A stretch of 40,433 nt of DNA from positions 1 through 40,433 of the forward strand of contig CANGCT010000011.1 in NCBI GenBank assembly GCA_947452415.1, given 5' to 3'. The notes below the pieces were generated by a model that had not been told where the DNA came from, made no database searches, and worked only from the letters and a program-made list of their open reading frames with translations. Made by a program: the position numbers and the translations under genes. Of this stretch, positions 23,807 through 32,202 are shown piece after piece (the first letter of the stretch is position 1; each line of letters opens with the position of its first letter). The DNA is from Flavobacteriaceae bacterium (lineage in GTDB: Bacteria; Bacteroidota; Bacteroidia; Flavobacteriales; Flavobacteriaceae).

Positions 23807-24583
23807 TTATTTTTTTAATCTATCTCTCAAAGTTTCCGCTAATGGTGCAGCTGATGCTGGACTTTGTCCAGTCATAAGAGCTCCATCTACTACCACATTA
23901 GGCGCCCAGTTAGTTACACTTTTGTAGTTGGCACCTCTTCCTTTAAGTTCTTGTTCTAAAGAATATAATAAATGTCTATCCAATTCTATTTCAGCATCCT
24001 CAGAGTCTTTAAAACCTGTAAGGTTTAATCCTTTTACTAAATATTGACCGTTTGTTAATTTAACATCTCTTAAAATTGCAGGAGCATGACATACCATAGC
24101 AATTGGTCTATTACTTTCATAAAAATCACGTATTAGTTTAAGTAAAAACTGATCAGATGCCAAATCTATCATTAATCCATAACCACCTGGTACAAACACA
24201 GCATTAAAGGTACTATAATCTATGTTTCTTAACTTTCTTGTAGTTCTTGCAGCAAATAACGCTACTGGATCTTTCAAAAATTTATCAGTGAACGGCGTGG
24301 TAAAAGGTGCTTTAAAACTCAACAAATCGATTGGTGCTTCACCACCATTAGGCGAGGCTAAAACCACTTCATAGCCTGCTTCGGTAAGAATGTAATATGG
24401 TGCAGCCAACTCAGCAAACCAAGTACCAGATTGATGTCCACTTATACCTATATCATCAAGTGATGACATAACTAACAAAACTCTTTTTTGTTTATTTAAT
24501 TTGTAAGACGTGTTTTGTGCATTGGCTAAAAAGCCAAATCCTAATAATAATAAGAATGCTACTGTTTTTAATAAATTTTTCAT
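23807..24583 (-). CDS. DJ-1/PfpI-family (Hsp31-like) protein, exported copy
   Basis: 258 residues: a Sec signal peptide (MKNLLKTVAFLLLLGFGFLA, cleaved near ANAQ) followed by a domain highly similar to the cytoplasmic copy at 21797-22498. The nucleophile is Cys165 in AMVCHAPAILRDV. Long identical stretches run through YILTEAGYEVVLASPNGG and NWAPNVVVDGALMTGQSPAS, so the two arose by duplication and one gained or lost a signal peptide. The product is probably periplasmic. It has the same GCATC-N16-GTCTT upstream motif, with a terminator downstream. Confidence 0.9.
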   Translation of the reverse strand: MKNLLKTVAFLLLLGFGFLANAQNTSYKLNKQKRVLLVMSSLDDIGISGHQSGTWFAELAAPYYILTEAGYEVVLASPNGGEAPIDLLSFKAPFTTPFTDKFLKDPVALFAARTTRKLRNIDYSTFNAVFVPGGYGLMIDLASDQFLLKLIRDFYESNRPIAMVCHAPAILRDVKLTNGQYLVKGLNLTGFKDSEDAEIELDRHLLYSLEQELKGRGANYKSVTNWAPNVVVDGALMTGQSPASAAPLAETLRDRLKK

Positions 24584-24884
24584 TTTTCTATTATTTTAAT
24601 TTTAAAAATTATTTTACACTAAGACTAGAAAATTTAAAAAAGATGCTAAAAAAGTTGAACAATTTTTAAAAATTTATTTCCCACAAGCTATTTTATTTAT
24701 TTACAACATCTTACATACAACTTTTAATTATCTTTTAATTTTAATATTAGAAAAAATACATTTAATTTTTATAAAATTATTTACTTTGGCTAAGAATTAT
24801 AATTTACCTACTTTAATAATTACTTTTTTATATTATTTTAAAAATAAAAAAATAAGCTTACTTATTTATTTAGCGGGATTGCAT
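24584..24884. other. AT-rich intergenic region with one regulatory motif
   Basis: About 300 bases, very AT-rich, with no ORF worth reporting. The only feature I see is the ECF-type promoter motif at 24619-24646. Confidence 0.6.
24619..24646 (-). promoter_or_regulatory. ECF-type promoter candidate of the exported DJ-1 gene
   Basis: Minus strand: GCATCTTTTT (24637-24646), 11 bases, GTCTTAG (24619-24625), then 35 bases to the ATG at 24583. Blocks and spacing are identical to the motif before the cytoplasmic paralogue; the bases between the blocks differ. Confidence 0.6.
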
Positions 24885-25367
24885 TTATTTTTGTGACACT
24901 ATTTTCACTAATTTATATTTTACTGTAGGGCAGTCATCAACACAGCTAACATTGCCATAATCAATATCGTATATATTTACAATAATTTCATATTTCTTTC
25001 CTTTTTCGTAATTAAATCCTTGGATACCTTCACAAAGCAAAGTCCATTGTTTATTTTTTTTATTATATTTTATGAATAATCCATTATGCCTAAAAAAAGT
25101 TCCAGCACAATTATATTCTGTTTGATTTGGAGATACAAATAATGTTTTTTGAGATCTTAGCTTTTCTATTGGATATTTTTTTTTATCTATTGTAAGAAAC
25201 TCAGCAGGAACAATCGTTGAGACACTATCAGAAACTTGGTTTTTAACAACCTGTTTTTTCTCTGTTTTCTGTTTTTTACTTAAAATTGGTTTCTTATTTT
25301 GAGCATAAGAATAACTACAAATTAGTATACAGAACAGAAGTTTTTTTGTAATTTTTAAAAATTTCAT
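24885..25367 (-). CDS. secreted DUF4377-like protein
   Basis: 160 residues. A signal peptide (MKFLKITKKLLFCILICSYS, cleaved near SYAQ) is followed by a Lys-rich linker, then a C-terminal block with QWTLLCEGIQGFNYEKGKKY, EIIVNIYDIDYGNVSCVDDC and PTVKYKLVKIVSQK. That W...I-x-GFNYE-x-G-x-Y pattern resembles DUF4377 domains of heat-shock- or META-like surface proteins. Four cysteines lie in the mature part and could form disulfides. The family call is tentative. It lies between the exported DJ-1 gene and sigZ on the same strand. Confidence 0.55.
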   Translation of the reverse strand: MKFLKITKKLLFCILICSYSYAQNKKPILSKKQKTEKKQVVKNQVSDSVSTIVPAEFLTIDKKKYPIEKLRSQKTLFVSPNQTEYNCAGTFFRHNGLFIKYNKKNKQWTLLCEGIQGFNYEKGKKYEIIVNIYDIDYGNVSCVDDCPTVKYKLVKIVSQK

Positions 25368-25452
25368 ATTTTATAATGTTAAATTTTATATTTACTTCTA
25401 TTGGATGCCAATATATAAAGAAAGTATTTTTTTATTAAAAAAAAACATACAA

Positions 25453-26031
25453 TTAATTCTTGTTTTCTATCCTAGATTGCTCTTCTTTGAGAAGTGTGCA
25501 TTCTGGTTTTATGTCGAAAGAAACCATTTCTCCGTTAGTATCAAAAACAACAGCACAACATTCTAAAAATTGTTCTTTTAATTTAACACGACCTCTTTGA
25601 ATTCGTGATTTAGTATTTGGTAAAGTTAGATTTAACTTTTCTGCAATTGTTTTTTGGTCAATATTTTCAAGATCATACATGAATAATGGTTTTGCGTATT
25701 CTTCTGGCAAAAGCTTTAATAGTACCTTGATGTATTCAGAAGCCTCACCAATAGAAGAATTTTCAATATCGTCTTCCTTTACATCAAATTCTAATGGGAC
25801 GCTTTTATTATCTTTCTTATAATAATCAATGATTGCATTTTGAGTTATCTTATAAAGCCAGGATTTTAAGTGTAAAACCGTTTTCCCTTTTGAACAAAAC
25901 TGATAACTTTTTAACAGAACATCTTGCAAAATGTCTTTTGAATCATCTCTATCATTTACTCTTTTTTGGATATACCCAAGCAATGAGGACTTATAATCCT
26001 CCCATATTTCAAATATATTACAGTCTTCCAT
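25453..26031 (-). CDS. SigZ-like ECF RNA polymerase sigma factor with a cysteine-containing C-terminal tail
   Basis: 192 residues. Region 2 at ~10-75 (ESL/DYKSSLLGYIQKRVNDRDD, then DILQDVLLKSYQF and LKSWLYKITQNAIIDYYKK). Region 4 at ~100-155 (LLPEEYAKPLFMYDLENIDQ, KTIAEKLNLTLPNTKSRIQRG, then RVKLKEQF). After region 4 a ~40-residue tail carries Cys158, Cys159 and Cys178 (FLECCAVVFDTNGEMVSFDI, then KPECTLL). Similar CC...C tails are seen in SigZ-like proteins and, in a different form, in CorE-type ECFs that sense metals directly. No anti-sigma gene is next to it, consistent with the tail as the sensor. Confidence 0.88.
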   Translation of the reverse strand: MEDCNIFEIWEDYKSSLLGYIQKRVNDRDDSKDILQDVLLKSYQFCSKGKTVLHLKSWLYKITQNAIIDYYKKDNKSVPLEFDVKEDDIENSSIGEASEYIKVLLKLLPEEYAKPLFMYDLENIDQKTIAEKLNLTLPNTKSRIQRGRVKLKEQFLECCAVVFDTNGEMVSFDIKPECTLLKEEQSRIENKN

Positions 26032-26398
26032 ATTATTAATTATTGTTATGTTTAACCATATTATTTACTAAAAAAGTTTACAATATTAATTTATTTAAAT
26101 TCACGAAAAATTTTGAATAAACATATTAACTTTATGCAAATTTCTAAAAAAAAATATTTACTTTTAGACTATATAGAAATAAAAATTATCACTTTTTTTA
26201 TTAGATCTTTATGTGTCTTTACTTTTACAACATTATTTTCATCTAAAAAACATTGAATTACTTAATGTAATAAAACTCCCCTAATCATACAAAATCACAA
26301 AATTCGTATAAGTTTAAAACTTTTAATAAACGCTAATATTATAAAACCAAAAAGTCTGGCATTTCTGCCTAACTATTTCCATTTAGTTTGTTTGTATA
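26032..26398. other. AT-rich intergenic region upstream of sigZ
   Basis: About 370 bases with no credible ORF, RNA gene or hairpin. It must contain the sigZ promoter, but I find neither an exact TAnnTTTG box near the start nor the GCATC-N16-GTCTT motif. Confidence 0.5.
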
Positions 26399-28024
26399 TT
26401 ATAATTTAGGTCCTGCTTGAACTAGCTTTTCGCCTTCAGAATTATCGGTATATTGAACGAAATTTTTAATGAATCGTCCTGCTAAATCTGTTGCTTTGGT
26501 GTTCCATTCGGCAACATCTATATAGGTATCTCTTGGATCTAAAATTGCAGGATTTACATCATGCAAAGCAGTTGGAACTATAAAATCAAAAACTGGAATT
26601 GTTTTAGTTGCTGCTTTTTCAATAGAGCCATCTAATATAGCATCGATAATCGCACGGGTATCTTTTATAGAAATACGTTTTCCTGTTCCGTTCCAGCCCG
26701 TGTTAACCATATAGGCAGTAGCGTGGTGTTCTTCCATTTTCTTAACTAATTCTTGTCCATATTGTGTTGGATGTAAAGAAAGAAATGCTTTCCCAAAACA
26801 AGCCGAAAAAGTTGGCTCTGGCTGGGTTACTCCTCTTTCGGTTCCTGCTAATTTAGCCGTAAATCCGGAAAGGAAATAATATTTAGTTTGTTCAGGAGTT
26901 AATTTAGAAACTGGAGGCATTACTCCAAAAGCATCTGCAGTTAAAAAGATAACTTTTGTAGCATGACCCGCTTTAGAAACTGGTTTTACAATATTGTGAA
27001 TGTGGTTTATTGGGTAGGAAACTCTTGTGTTTTGAGTAACCGAACCGTCTTTAAAATCAATTTTCCCGTTGGCATCTACCGTAACGTTTTCTAATAAAGC
27101 GTCTTTAGTAATTGCGCCATAAATATCGGGTTCGTTTTCTTTACTTAAATCGATGGTTTTAGCATAACAGCCTCCTTCAAAATTAAATACTCCATCGTTA
27201 TCCCATCCGTGTTCATCATCTCCAATTAATTCTCGTTTTGGATCAGTAGATAAAGTAGTTTTCCCGGTTCCAGATAATCCGAAGAAAATAGCAACATCCC
27301 CATCTGCCCCTTTATTGGCTGAACAGTGCATAGAGGCCATACCTTGTAAAGGCAAGTAGTAGTTCATCATAGAGAACAATCCTTTTTTCATTTCACCACC
27401 ATACCAAGTACCTCCAATTAATTGGATTTTTTCAGTAAGGTTAAAAGCAACATATACTTCCGAATTTAATCCGTAATTTTTATAATCTTTAAAACTTGTT
27501 TTGGATCCATTCATTACAACAAAATCAGGCTCTCCAAAATTTTCTAATTCTTCTTCTGATGGACGAATGAACATATTTTTTACAAAATGCGCTTGCCAAG
27601 CCACTTCCATGATAAAACGAACTTTTAGTCGGCTATTCGCATTAGCACCACAAAAAGCGTCTATAACAAACAATCGTTTTCCAGAAAGTTGTTCGGCAGT
27701 AGTTTCTTTCAAAACATTCCAAGTAGTTTGTGAAATTGGCTTGTTATCGTTAACTGCTTTTTCAGAATTCCACCAAACTGTATTTTCGGTGATGCGGTCC
27801 TTAACAATATATTTATCTTTTGGAGAACGACCAGTAAACTCACCAGTCATTACATTTACGGCTCCAAGTTCTGTCAACTGACCTCTTTCATAGCCTTTTA
27901 AGTCTGGATTTAATTCTTCTTTGTATAAAAATTCAAAAGAAGGATTGTGGATAATTTCTTTGGGGTTTTGGATTCCATATTTTTTTAACGAAATCGATTT
28001 CGTAAACGAAGCGTAGTTGTCCAT
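26399..28024 (-). CDS. pckA: phosphoenolpyruvate carboxykinase (ATP)
   Basis: 541 residues, the usual length for the ATP-dependent enzyme. Converts oxaloacetate to phosphoenolpyruvate, CO2 and ADP in gluconeogenesis. Landmarks: [19 protein letters not shown] (substrate loop), [20 protein letters not shown] (kinase-1a region), the P-loop [15 protein letters not shown], and the kinase-2 site [20 protein letters not shown] with the metal-binding acids. [20 protein letters not shown] follows. It is transcribed alone from a promoter with a TACCTTTGC box at 28059-28067. Confidence 0.97.
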   Translation of the reverse strand: MDNYASFTKSISLKKYGIQNPKEIIHNPSFEFLYKEELNPDLKGYERGQLTELGAVNVMTGEFTGRSPKDKYIVKDRITENTVWWNSEKAVNDNKPISQTTWNVLKETTAEQLSGKRLFVIDAFCGANANSRLKVRFIMEVAWQAHFVKNMFIRPSEEELENFGEPDFVVMNGSKTSFKDYKNYGLNSEVYVAFNLTEKIQLIGGTWYGGEMKKGLFSMMNYYLPLQGMASMHCSANKGADGDVAIFFGLSGTGKTTLSTDPKRELIGDDEHGWDNDGVFNFEGGCYAKTIDLSKENEPDIYGAITKDALLENVTVDANGKIDFKDGSVTQNTRVSYPINHIHNIVKPVSKAGHATKVIFLTADAFGVMPPVSKLTPEQTKYYFLSGFTAKLAGTERGVTQPEPTFSACFGKAFLSLHPTQYGQELVKKMEEHHATAYMVNTGWNGTGKRISIKDTRAIIDAILDGSIEKAATKTIPVFDFIVPTALHDVNPAILDPRDTYIDVAEWNTKATDLAGRFIKNFVQYTDNSEGEKLVQAGPKL

Positions 28025-28058
28025 AAAAATTTCTTGTATTGCAATTAGTAATTAGAAT

Positions 28059-28067
28059 GCAAAGGTA
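28059..28067 (-). promoter_or_regulatory. -7 box of pckA
   Basis: TACCTTTGC on the minus strand, an exact match, 34 bases before the ATG. A TTG partner (28082-28084) is only 14 bases away, shorter than usual. Confidence 0.5.
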
Positions 28068-28104
28068 AAAATTTATTATTACAACGTTATAGTTAATAAG
28101 TTAA

Positions 28105-28491
28105 TTATATTTTTTTCTTTAAAAAATTTACCATTAGCAAACTCCAGGCAATAATTAATAGCAATCCTCCTAATGGAGTTACGAAACCTATACCCTTGAA
28201 ATTGAATGTGTTCAAGCAATCGGTAGCCAATAAATAAATAGATCCTGAAAAAAAAATCACTCCAAATATGGTTAAAACTAAGATAGTTTTCTTGACTTTA
28301 GTATTCAAGTGGTTATTTAATCCTAAAAATAATAAGAATAAAGCATGATACATTTGGTATTTTACTCCTGTTTCAAAAGTGGTTAATTGCTCTACCGTTA
28401 AAACCTGCTTCAAGGCGTGTGCTCCAAAAGCACCTAAAACTATAGAGGTCATTCCGAAAAAAGCAGCGGTAGAAATTATTTTGTTATTCAT
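28105..28491 (-). CDS. DUF423 (YgdD-type) inner-membrane protein
   Basis: 128 residues from the ATG at 28491 (MNNKIISTAAFFGMTSIVLG). A longer reading from 28518 adds nine residues that are not part of the family start. Four membrane helices. The signature AFGAHALKQVL near the N terminus and ETGVKYQMYHALFLLFLG are typical of DUF423. Function unknown. It is downstream of no other gene on its strand and diverges from the DUF3108 gene. Confidence 0.88.
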   Translation of the reverse strand: MNNKIISTAAFFGMTSIVLGAFGAHALKQVLTVEQLTTFETGVKYQMYHALFLLFLGLNNHLNTKVKKTILVLTIFGVIFFSGSIYLLATDCLNTFNFKGIGFVTPLGGLLLIIAWSLLMVNFLKKKI

Positions 28492-28589
28492 TTTTGGATA
28501 GTATATAATTTTCAACAAATTTATCAGTTATCTATCAATTGAGAAAGGACTTTTATATTTTCTTTTAGATAAAATAGTTTTAAAACTTT

Positions 28590-28598
28590 TATATTTGC
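28590..28598 (+). promoter_or_regulatory. -7 box of the DUF3108 gene
   Basis: TATATTTGC, an exact match, 16 bases before the ATG at 28615. Confidence 0.5.
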
Positions 28599-28614
28599 AT
28601 TTAAATTTTTTTTT

Positions 28615-29376
28615 ATGAAAAAAGCACTATTTACTCTAACTCTAATTTTGATTTTTTGTTCTTTTGAATCAGAAACAAATCTTGGAATTCCTTCAGGAGA
28701 AAAATTAATATTTGTCGGCTCCTATAACATGAGTGGACTAATGACCCAATTAGCCCAAGTCACTCTTTCAACTGAAATGTTGAACACCTCCAAAAATTCG
28801 TATTTGCACCTTAATTGCGAATTAGCAACTTATGCAAAATGGGATAAATTCTTCAAAATTAGAGATACCTACGAATCGTATGTAGATCCAATAACATTGA
28901 AACCTAGTCTATACAAACGAAGCATTGACGAAGGTGGCTGGACTAAAAAAGAAAAATACACTTTTAAAGGCAATTCGGTAACGAGTACTTCTAAAAGAAA
29001 AAACAGTCCCGAAACTACAAAAACCTTTACCGTTGGAGGATCCACACAAGACGTAGTTTCCTTAATGTACAAATTAAGAACTATGGATATTGACAAAATG
29101 AAAACAGGACAATCGCAATCATTTGTTGCTATATTTGATGAAAAACAAATCCCGGTAACCGTAAAATTACTTGGAACCGAAACTGTTTCTGCAGGAAATT
29201 TAGGTTCTAAAAACTGCTATAAACTTTCTATTGGAGCCAAAACCGACGTCTTAAAAGGAAAAGATAAAAACCTTATTTACTTAACTGCCGATGCTAAAAA
29301 AGTACCGGTTTTAATGAAATTTAGCATCCCAGTTGGCACTGGCCAATTAACATTAACCTCAGCATCCGGAATATAA
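28615..29376 (+). CDS. secreted DUF3108 protein
   Basis: 253 residues with a signal peptide (MKKALFTLTLILIFCSFESE). The mature part is beta-rich: GEKLIFVGSYNMSGLMTQLA at the start, a central stretch YVDPITLKPSLYKRSIDEGG, and LYLTADAKKVPVLMKFSIPV-like residues (LIYLTADAKKVPVLMKFSI) at the end, the pattern of DUF3108 periplasmic proteins. Function unknown. Followed 2 bases later by a small membrane-protein gene, so the two form an operon. Confidence 0.85.
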   Translation: MKKALFTLTLILIFCSFESETNLGIPSGEKLIFVGSYNMSGLMTQLAQVTLSTEMLNTSKNSYLHLNCELATYAKWDKFFKIRDTYESYVDPITLKPSLYKRSIDEGGWTKKEKYTFKGNSVTSTSKRKNSPETTKTFTVGGSTQDVVSLMYKLRTMDIDKMKTGQSQSFVAIFDEKQIPVTVKLLGTETVSAGNLGSKNCYKLSIGAKTDVLKGKDKNLIYLTADAKKVPVLMKFSIPVGTGQLTLTSASGI

Positions 29377-29378
29377 TC

Positions 29379-29693
29379 ATGAGAAAAACTTTATTAATTA
29401 TTGCCATAATTCTAACCATAGTTAGCATTATATTTTCGGTTTTGCCTTTGGATACTCTTGCCCTTGCTCCTATCTTATTGGCATTGCTATTTATTTTCTT
29501 AGCCTTTAAAAAATCCGATGTTACACAACGAAAATTCACCAAGATACTTTTCATCATTACCTATGTATGCGCGTTAGTAGTTATTGGAAAAACTTTTCTT
29601 ATAAAAGATAAAGTTGAAGTTGATACTAAATTTGAACAACAAAAAATAGAATCTAAAAAAGAAGACATTAAAGATCTAGAAGATTTAGAGTAA
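29379..29693 (+). CDS. small membrane protein, unknown function
   Basis: 104 residues. Three hydrophobic segments (LLIIAIILTIVSIIFSVLPL, ALAPILLALLFIFLAF and TKILFIITYVCALVVIGKTF), then an acidic and lysine-rich cytoplasmic-looking tail (KIESKKEDIKDLEDLE). No named family recognised. Its ATG is 2 bases after the DUF3108 stop and a terminator hairpin lies 18 bases after its stop, so the gene is real and closes the operon. Confidence 0.75.
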   Translation: MRKTLLIIAIILTIVSIIFSVLPLDTLALAPILLALLFIFLAFKKSDVTQRKFTKILFIITYVCALVVIGKTFLIKDKVEVDTKFEQQKIESKKEDIKDLEDLE

Positions 29694-29710
29694 TTTTATC
29701 AAAAATTTCC

Positions 29711-29745
29711 AAAGCCCATTTCTTATTGCATGGGCTTTTTTGTTT
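29711..29745 (+). terminator. rho-independent terminator after the DUF3108 operon
   Basis: Arms AAAGCCCAT / ATGGGCTTT with a ~10-base loop, followed by a T-run (TTTTTTG). Confidence 0.85.
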
Positions 29746-29780
29746 TTGTCAAAAAAGAGCGTCAAATCATTACAAATCCC

Positions 29781-29789
29781 TAAATTTGT
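29781..29789 (+). promoter_or_regulatory. -7 box of the saccharopine dehydrogenase family gene
   Basis: TAAATTTGT, an exact match, 20 bases before the ATG at 29810 and downstream of the terminator. Confidence 0.5.
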
Positions 29790-29809
29790 ATTCCATTTAT
29801 AAACAAATT

Positions 29810-31186
29810 ATGAGAAACATACTAATAATAGGTGCTGGCCGCTCGGCATCCTCCCTTATACAATACCTTTTAAATAAATCTACGCAAGAAAATCTGCACC
29901 TTACCATTGCCGATATTTCATTAGAATTAGCACAACGAAAAACCAACAACCATCCTAATGCTACAGCAATTGCTTTAGATATTACTAATGAATCACAACG
30001 ACATACCGAAATTGCTAAAGCAGATATTGTAATATCTATGCTTCCAGCACATTTGCATATTGAAGTTGCCAAAGACTGCATTACTTACAAAAAACACATG
30101 GTTACTGCGTCTTATGTTTCGGATGCTATGCAAGAATTAGATGCTGCTGCTAAAGAAAACGGACTAATTTTCATGAACGAAATTGGTCTAGATCCAGGTA
30201 TAGACCACATGAGCGCCATGAAAGTAATTGAAGAAATACGAGAAAAAGGCGGCAAAATAATACTGTTCGAATCTTTTTGTGGCGGACTAGTAGCACCCGA
30301 AAGCGACAATAATCTTTGGAACTACAAATTCACTTGGGCTCCAAGAAACGTAGTTCTTGCAGGTCAAGGTGGTGCCGCAAAATTCATTCAAGAAGGAAAA
30401 TACAAATACATCCCCTACACCAAATTATTTAGAAGAACCGAATTTTTAATGGTAGAAGGTTACGGAAAATTTGAAGGTTACGCCAACAGAGATTCCTTAA
30501 AATACCGCAGCGTTTATGGCCTAGACGAGGCCCTAACTTTATATCGAGGAACTATCCGAAGAGTTGGTTTTTCTAAGGCTTGGAACATGTTCGTGCAACT
30601 CGGCATGACCGACGACACCTATGCTATGGAGAACTCCGAAAACATGAGTTTCCGCGAATTCACCAATTCTTTTTTGCCCTACCATCCTACCGATTCTGTT
30701 GAGATTAAAACCCGCATGGCGCTAAATATAGAGCAAGACGATATCATGTGGGACAAACTTTTAGAACTCGATTTATTCAATTCCAATAAAATCGTTGGAC
30801 TAAAAAACGCAACTCCTGCCCAAATTTTAGAGCGCATCCTTAACGATAGTTGGACCTTACAACCCAAAGACAAAGACATGATTGTTATGTACCATAAATT
30901 TGGCTACGAAATACAAGGACAACAATACCAAATCGATTCCAAAATGGTGTGCATTGGCGACGACCAAACCTATACCGCCATGGCTAAAACTGTGGGGCTT
31001 CCCGTTGCAATTGCCACCTTACAAATCCTTAACGGAAACATTAAAAGCCCAGGCGTGCAACTGCCAATTCGCAAAGAAGTTTACGAGCCTATTTTAAAGG
31101 AACTAGAAGAGTTCGGCGTGGTATTCAAAGAAACCGCAATGCCTTATATTGGCTACAATCCCGATAAATTAGTGACTTCCAATTAA
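29810..31186 (+). CDS. saccharopine dehydrogenase family protein
   Basis: 458 residues from the ATG at 29810. The ORF from 29726 adds 28 residues that read through the terminator and the promoter, so it is rejected. N-terminal NAD(P)-binding Rossmann start MRNILIIGAGRSASSLIQYL; the middle has NEIGLDPGIDHMSAMKVIEE, a hallmark of saccharopine reductase/dehydrogenase proteins. The C-terminal half is a catalytic domain with MLGL-free loops such as GDDQTYTAMAKTVGLPVAIA. It is probably involved in lysine metabolism (saccharopine to glutamate plus aminoadipate semialdehyde, or the reverse), but homospermidine or carboxynorspermidine-type relatives cannot be excluded. An Lrp regulator follows. Confidence 0.85.
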   Translation: MRNILIIGAGRSASSLIQYLLNKSTQENLHLTIADISLELAQRKTNNHPNATAIALDITNESQRHTEIAKADIVISMLPAHLHIEVAKDCITYKKHMVTASYVSDAMQELDAAAKENGLIFMNEIGLDPGIDHMSAMKVIEEIREKGGKIILFESFCGGLVAPESDNNLWNYKFTWAPRNVVLAGQGGAAKFIQEGKYKYIPYTKLFRRTEFLMVEGYGKFEGYANRDSLKYRSVYGLDEALTLYRGTIRRVGFSKAWNMFVQLGMTDDTYAMENSENMSFREFTNSFLPYHPTDSVEIKTRMALNIEQDDIMWDKLLELDLFNSNKIVGLKNATPAQILERILNDSWTLQPKDKDMIVMYHKFGYEIQGQQYQIDSKMVCIGDDQTYTAMAKTVGLPVAIATLQILNGNIKSPGVQLPIRKEVYEPILKELEEFGVVFKETAMPYIGYNPDKLVTSN

Positions 31187-31217
31187 GGTTCTAAGGAACT
31201 GAGATTCTAAGTTTTTT

Positions 31218-31326
31218 TTAGGAGCGAAAGGGTAGGCATTTTAGTAAACGTCATTCCCGCTTTTCGCACCGCATGGCAGATTGCTTCAATCGGGGCTAGA
31301 AAGGATATGTCTTTTGCAAAATCATA
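31218..31326 (+). repeat. dispersed intergenic repeat, copy B
   Basis: Shares GGCATTTTAGTAAAC, CATTCCCGCTTTTCG and TCAATCGGGGCTAGAAAGGA, followed by ATATGTCTTTTGCAAAAT, with copy A (4570-4730), but lacks A's middle section. It lies after the saccharopine dehydrogenase family gene, before the lrp promoter. Confidence 0.6.
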
Positions 31327-31340
31327 AGTAAAAATTACTT

Positions 31341-31376
31341 TTTGTTTTAAAACTGAAACAATATTCTTATTTTTGC
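31341..31376 (+). promoter_or_regulatory. promoter of the Lrp/AsnC gene
   Basis: -33 TTTG (31341-31344), a 23-base spacer, and -7 TATTTTTGC (31368-31376); 17 bases to the ATG. Confidence 0.55.
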
Positions 31377-31392
31377 TTTAAAATTAGCGCTA

Positions 31393-31863
31393 ATGAAAAT
31401 CAACCAACTTCAAATAGAAATTGACGGTATCGACAAAGAAATTCTTCGGGACCTAATGGAAGATGCCAGAAAACCAATATTGCAAATCGCAAACAAAATA
31501 GGAATTTCTGGAGCCGCCATTCACCAACGTTTAAAAAAACTAGAAGATGCAGGCGTAATTTCTGGGTCTAAATTCATCATCAACAATAAAGTTTTAGGAT
31601 ATAAAACCATGGCTTTTATTGGAGTCTATCTCGAAAAAGCAGCAAGCAACTCAGAGGCTGTAAAAGAATTACGCAAAATTCCAGAAGTCCTTGAATGCCA
31701 TTACACCACAGGAAATTGGAGTATCTTAATTAAAATTATTTGCAAAGACAACGAACATTTAATGCAACTATTAAATACCAAAATCCAACCCATAGATGGT
31801 GTTTCCAGAACCGAAACCTTCATCTCCTTAAACCAACAAATAGAACGACAAATTCAATTGTAA
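31393..31863 (+). CDS. Lrp/AsnC-family transcriptional regulator
   Basis: 156 residues. N-terminal helix-turn-helix (DKEILRDLMEDARKPILQIA, NKIGISGAAIHQRLKKLEDA) and a C-terminal RAM/AsnC ligand-binding domain (residues ~70-150, with VLECHYTTGNWSILIKIICK and a final INQLQ/ERQIQL-like end). It forms octamers that sense amino acids. The saccharopine dehydrogenase neighbour makes lysine or a related amino acid a plausible effector, but that is inference. It has its own promoter and is followed by a small membrane protein. Confidence 0.93.
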   Translation: MKINQLQIEIDGIDKEILRDLMEDARKPILQIANKIGISGAAIHQRLKKLEDAGVISGSKFIINNKVLGYKTMAFIGVYLEKAASNSEAVKELRKIPEVLECHYTTGNWSILIKIICKDNEHLMQLLNTKIQPIDGVSRTETFISLNQQIERQIQL

Positions 31864-31874
31864 TTAGATAGCTT

Positions 31875-32153
31875 ATGAACTTCAATAAATTCACCAAAGA
31901 AAATATAGCCATCGCTTTTTACACCATTTACATCTTAATAGCAGGGGTATGTTATGAACTTTTTCCAACCCACGGCAACACTCCAAATGGCGGCGTATTG
32001 TTGTTGTATTTGTTCGTGCCAATTAGCATTATTTATTTTATGGTGCAATTAGTAAAACAACTCTACGGAAACCAAAGTTATGCCAAATGCCTCCTAATTC
32101 ATGGCGTGGTTTGGTTATCTGTTGCGGTAATTTTATCTACTTTTTCTAAATAA
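31875..32153 (+). CDS. small membrane protein, unknown function
   Basis: 92 residues, three hydrophobic segments (IAIAFYTIYILIAGVCYELF, VLLLYLFVPISIIYFMVQLV and LLIHGVVWLSVAVILSTF). It begins 11 bases after the lrp stop, so it is probably cotranscribed. No named family recognised. The hairpin following it serves the peptidase gene on the opposite strand. Confidence 0.7.
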   Translation: MNFNKFTKENIAIAFYTIYILIAGVCYELFPTHGNTPNGGVLLLYLFVPISIIYFMVQLVKQLYGNQSYAKCLLIHGVVWLSVAVILSTFSK

Positions 32154-32155
32154 AA

Positions 32156-32179
32156 AATCCGCTACTTTCGTAACGGATT
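32156..32179 (-). terminator. rho-independent terminator of the YugP-type peptidase gene
   Basis: Arms AATCCG...TAC / GTA...CGGATT with one mismatch and a TTTC loop; on the minus strand it is followed by TTTTTTATTTA. Confidence 0.7.
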
Positions 32180-32202
32180 GGGTAGGTTTATTTCGTAAGA
32201 AT

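Noticed and set aside
29726..29809. 28-residue N-terminal extension of the saccharopine dehydrogenase family protein
   Set aside because: It would be translated from the terminator stem and lies upstream of the -7 box; the Rossmann motif starts correctly at 29810.
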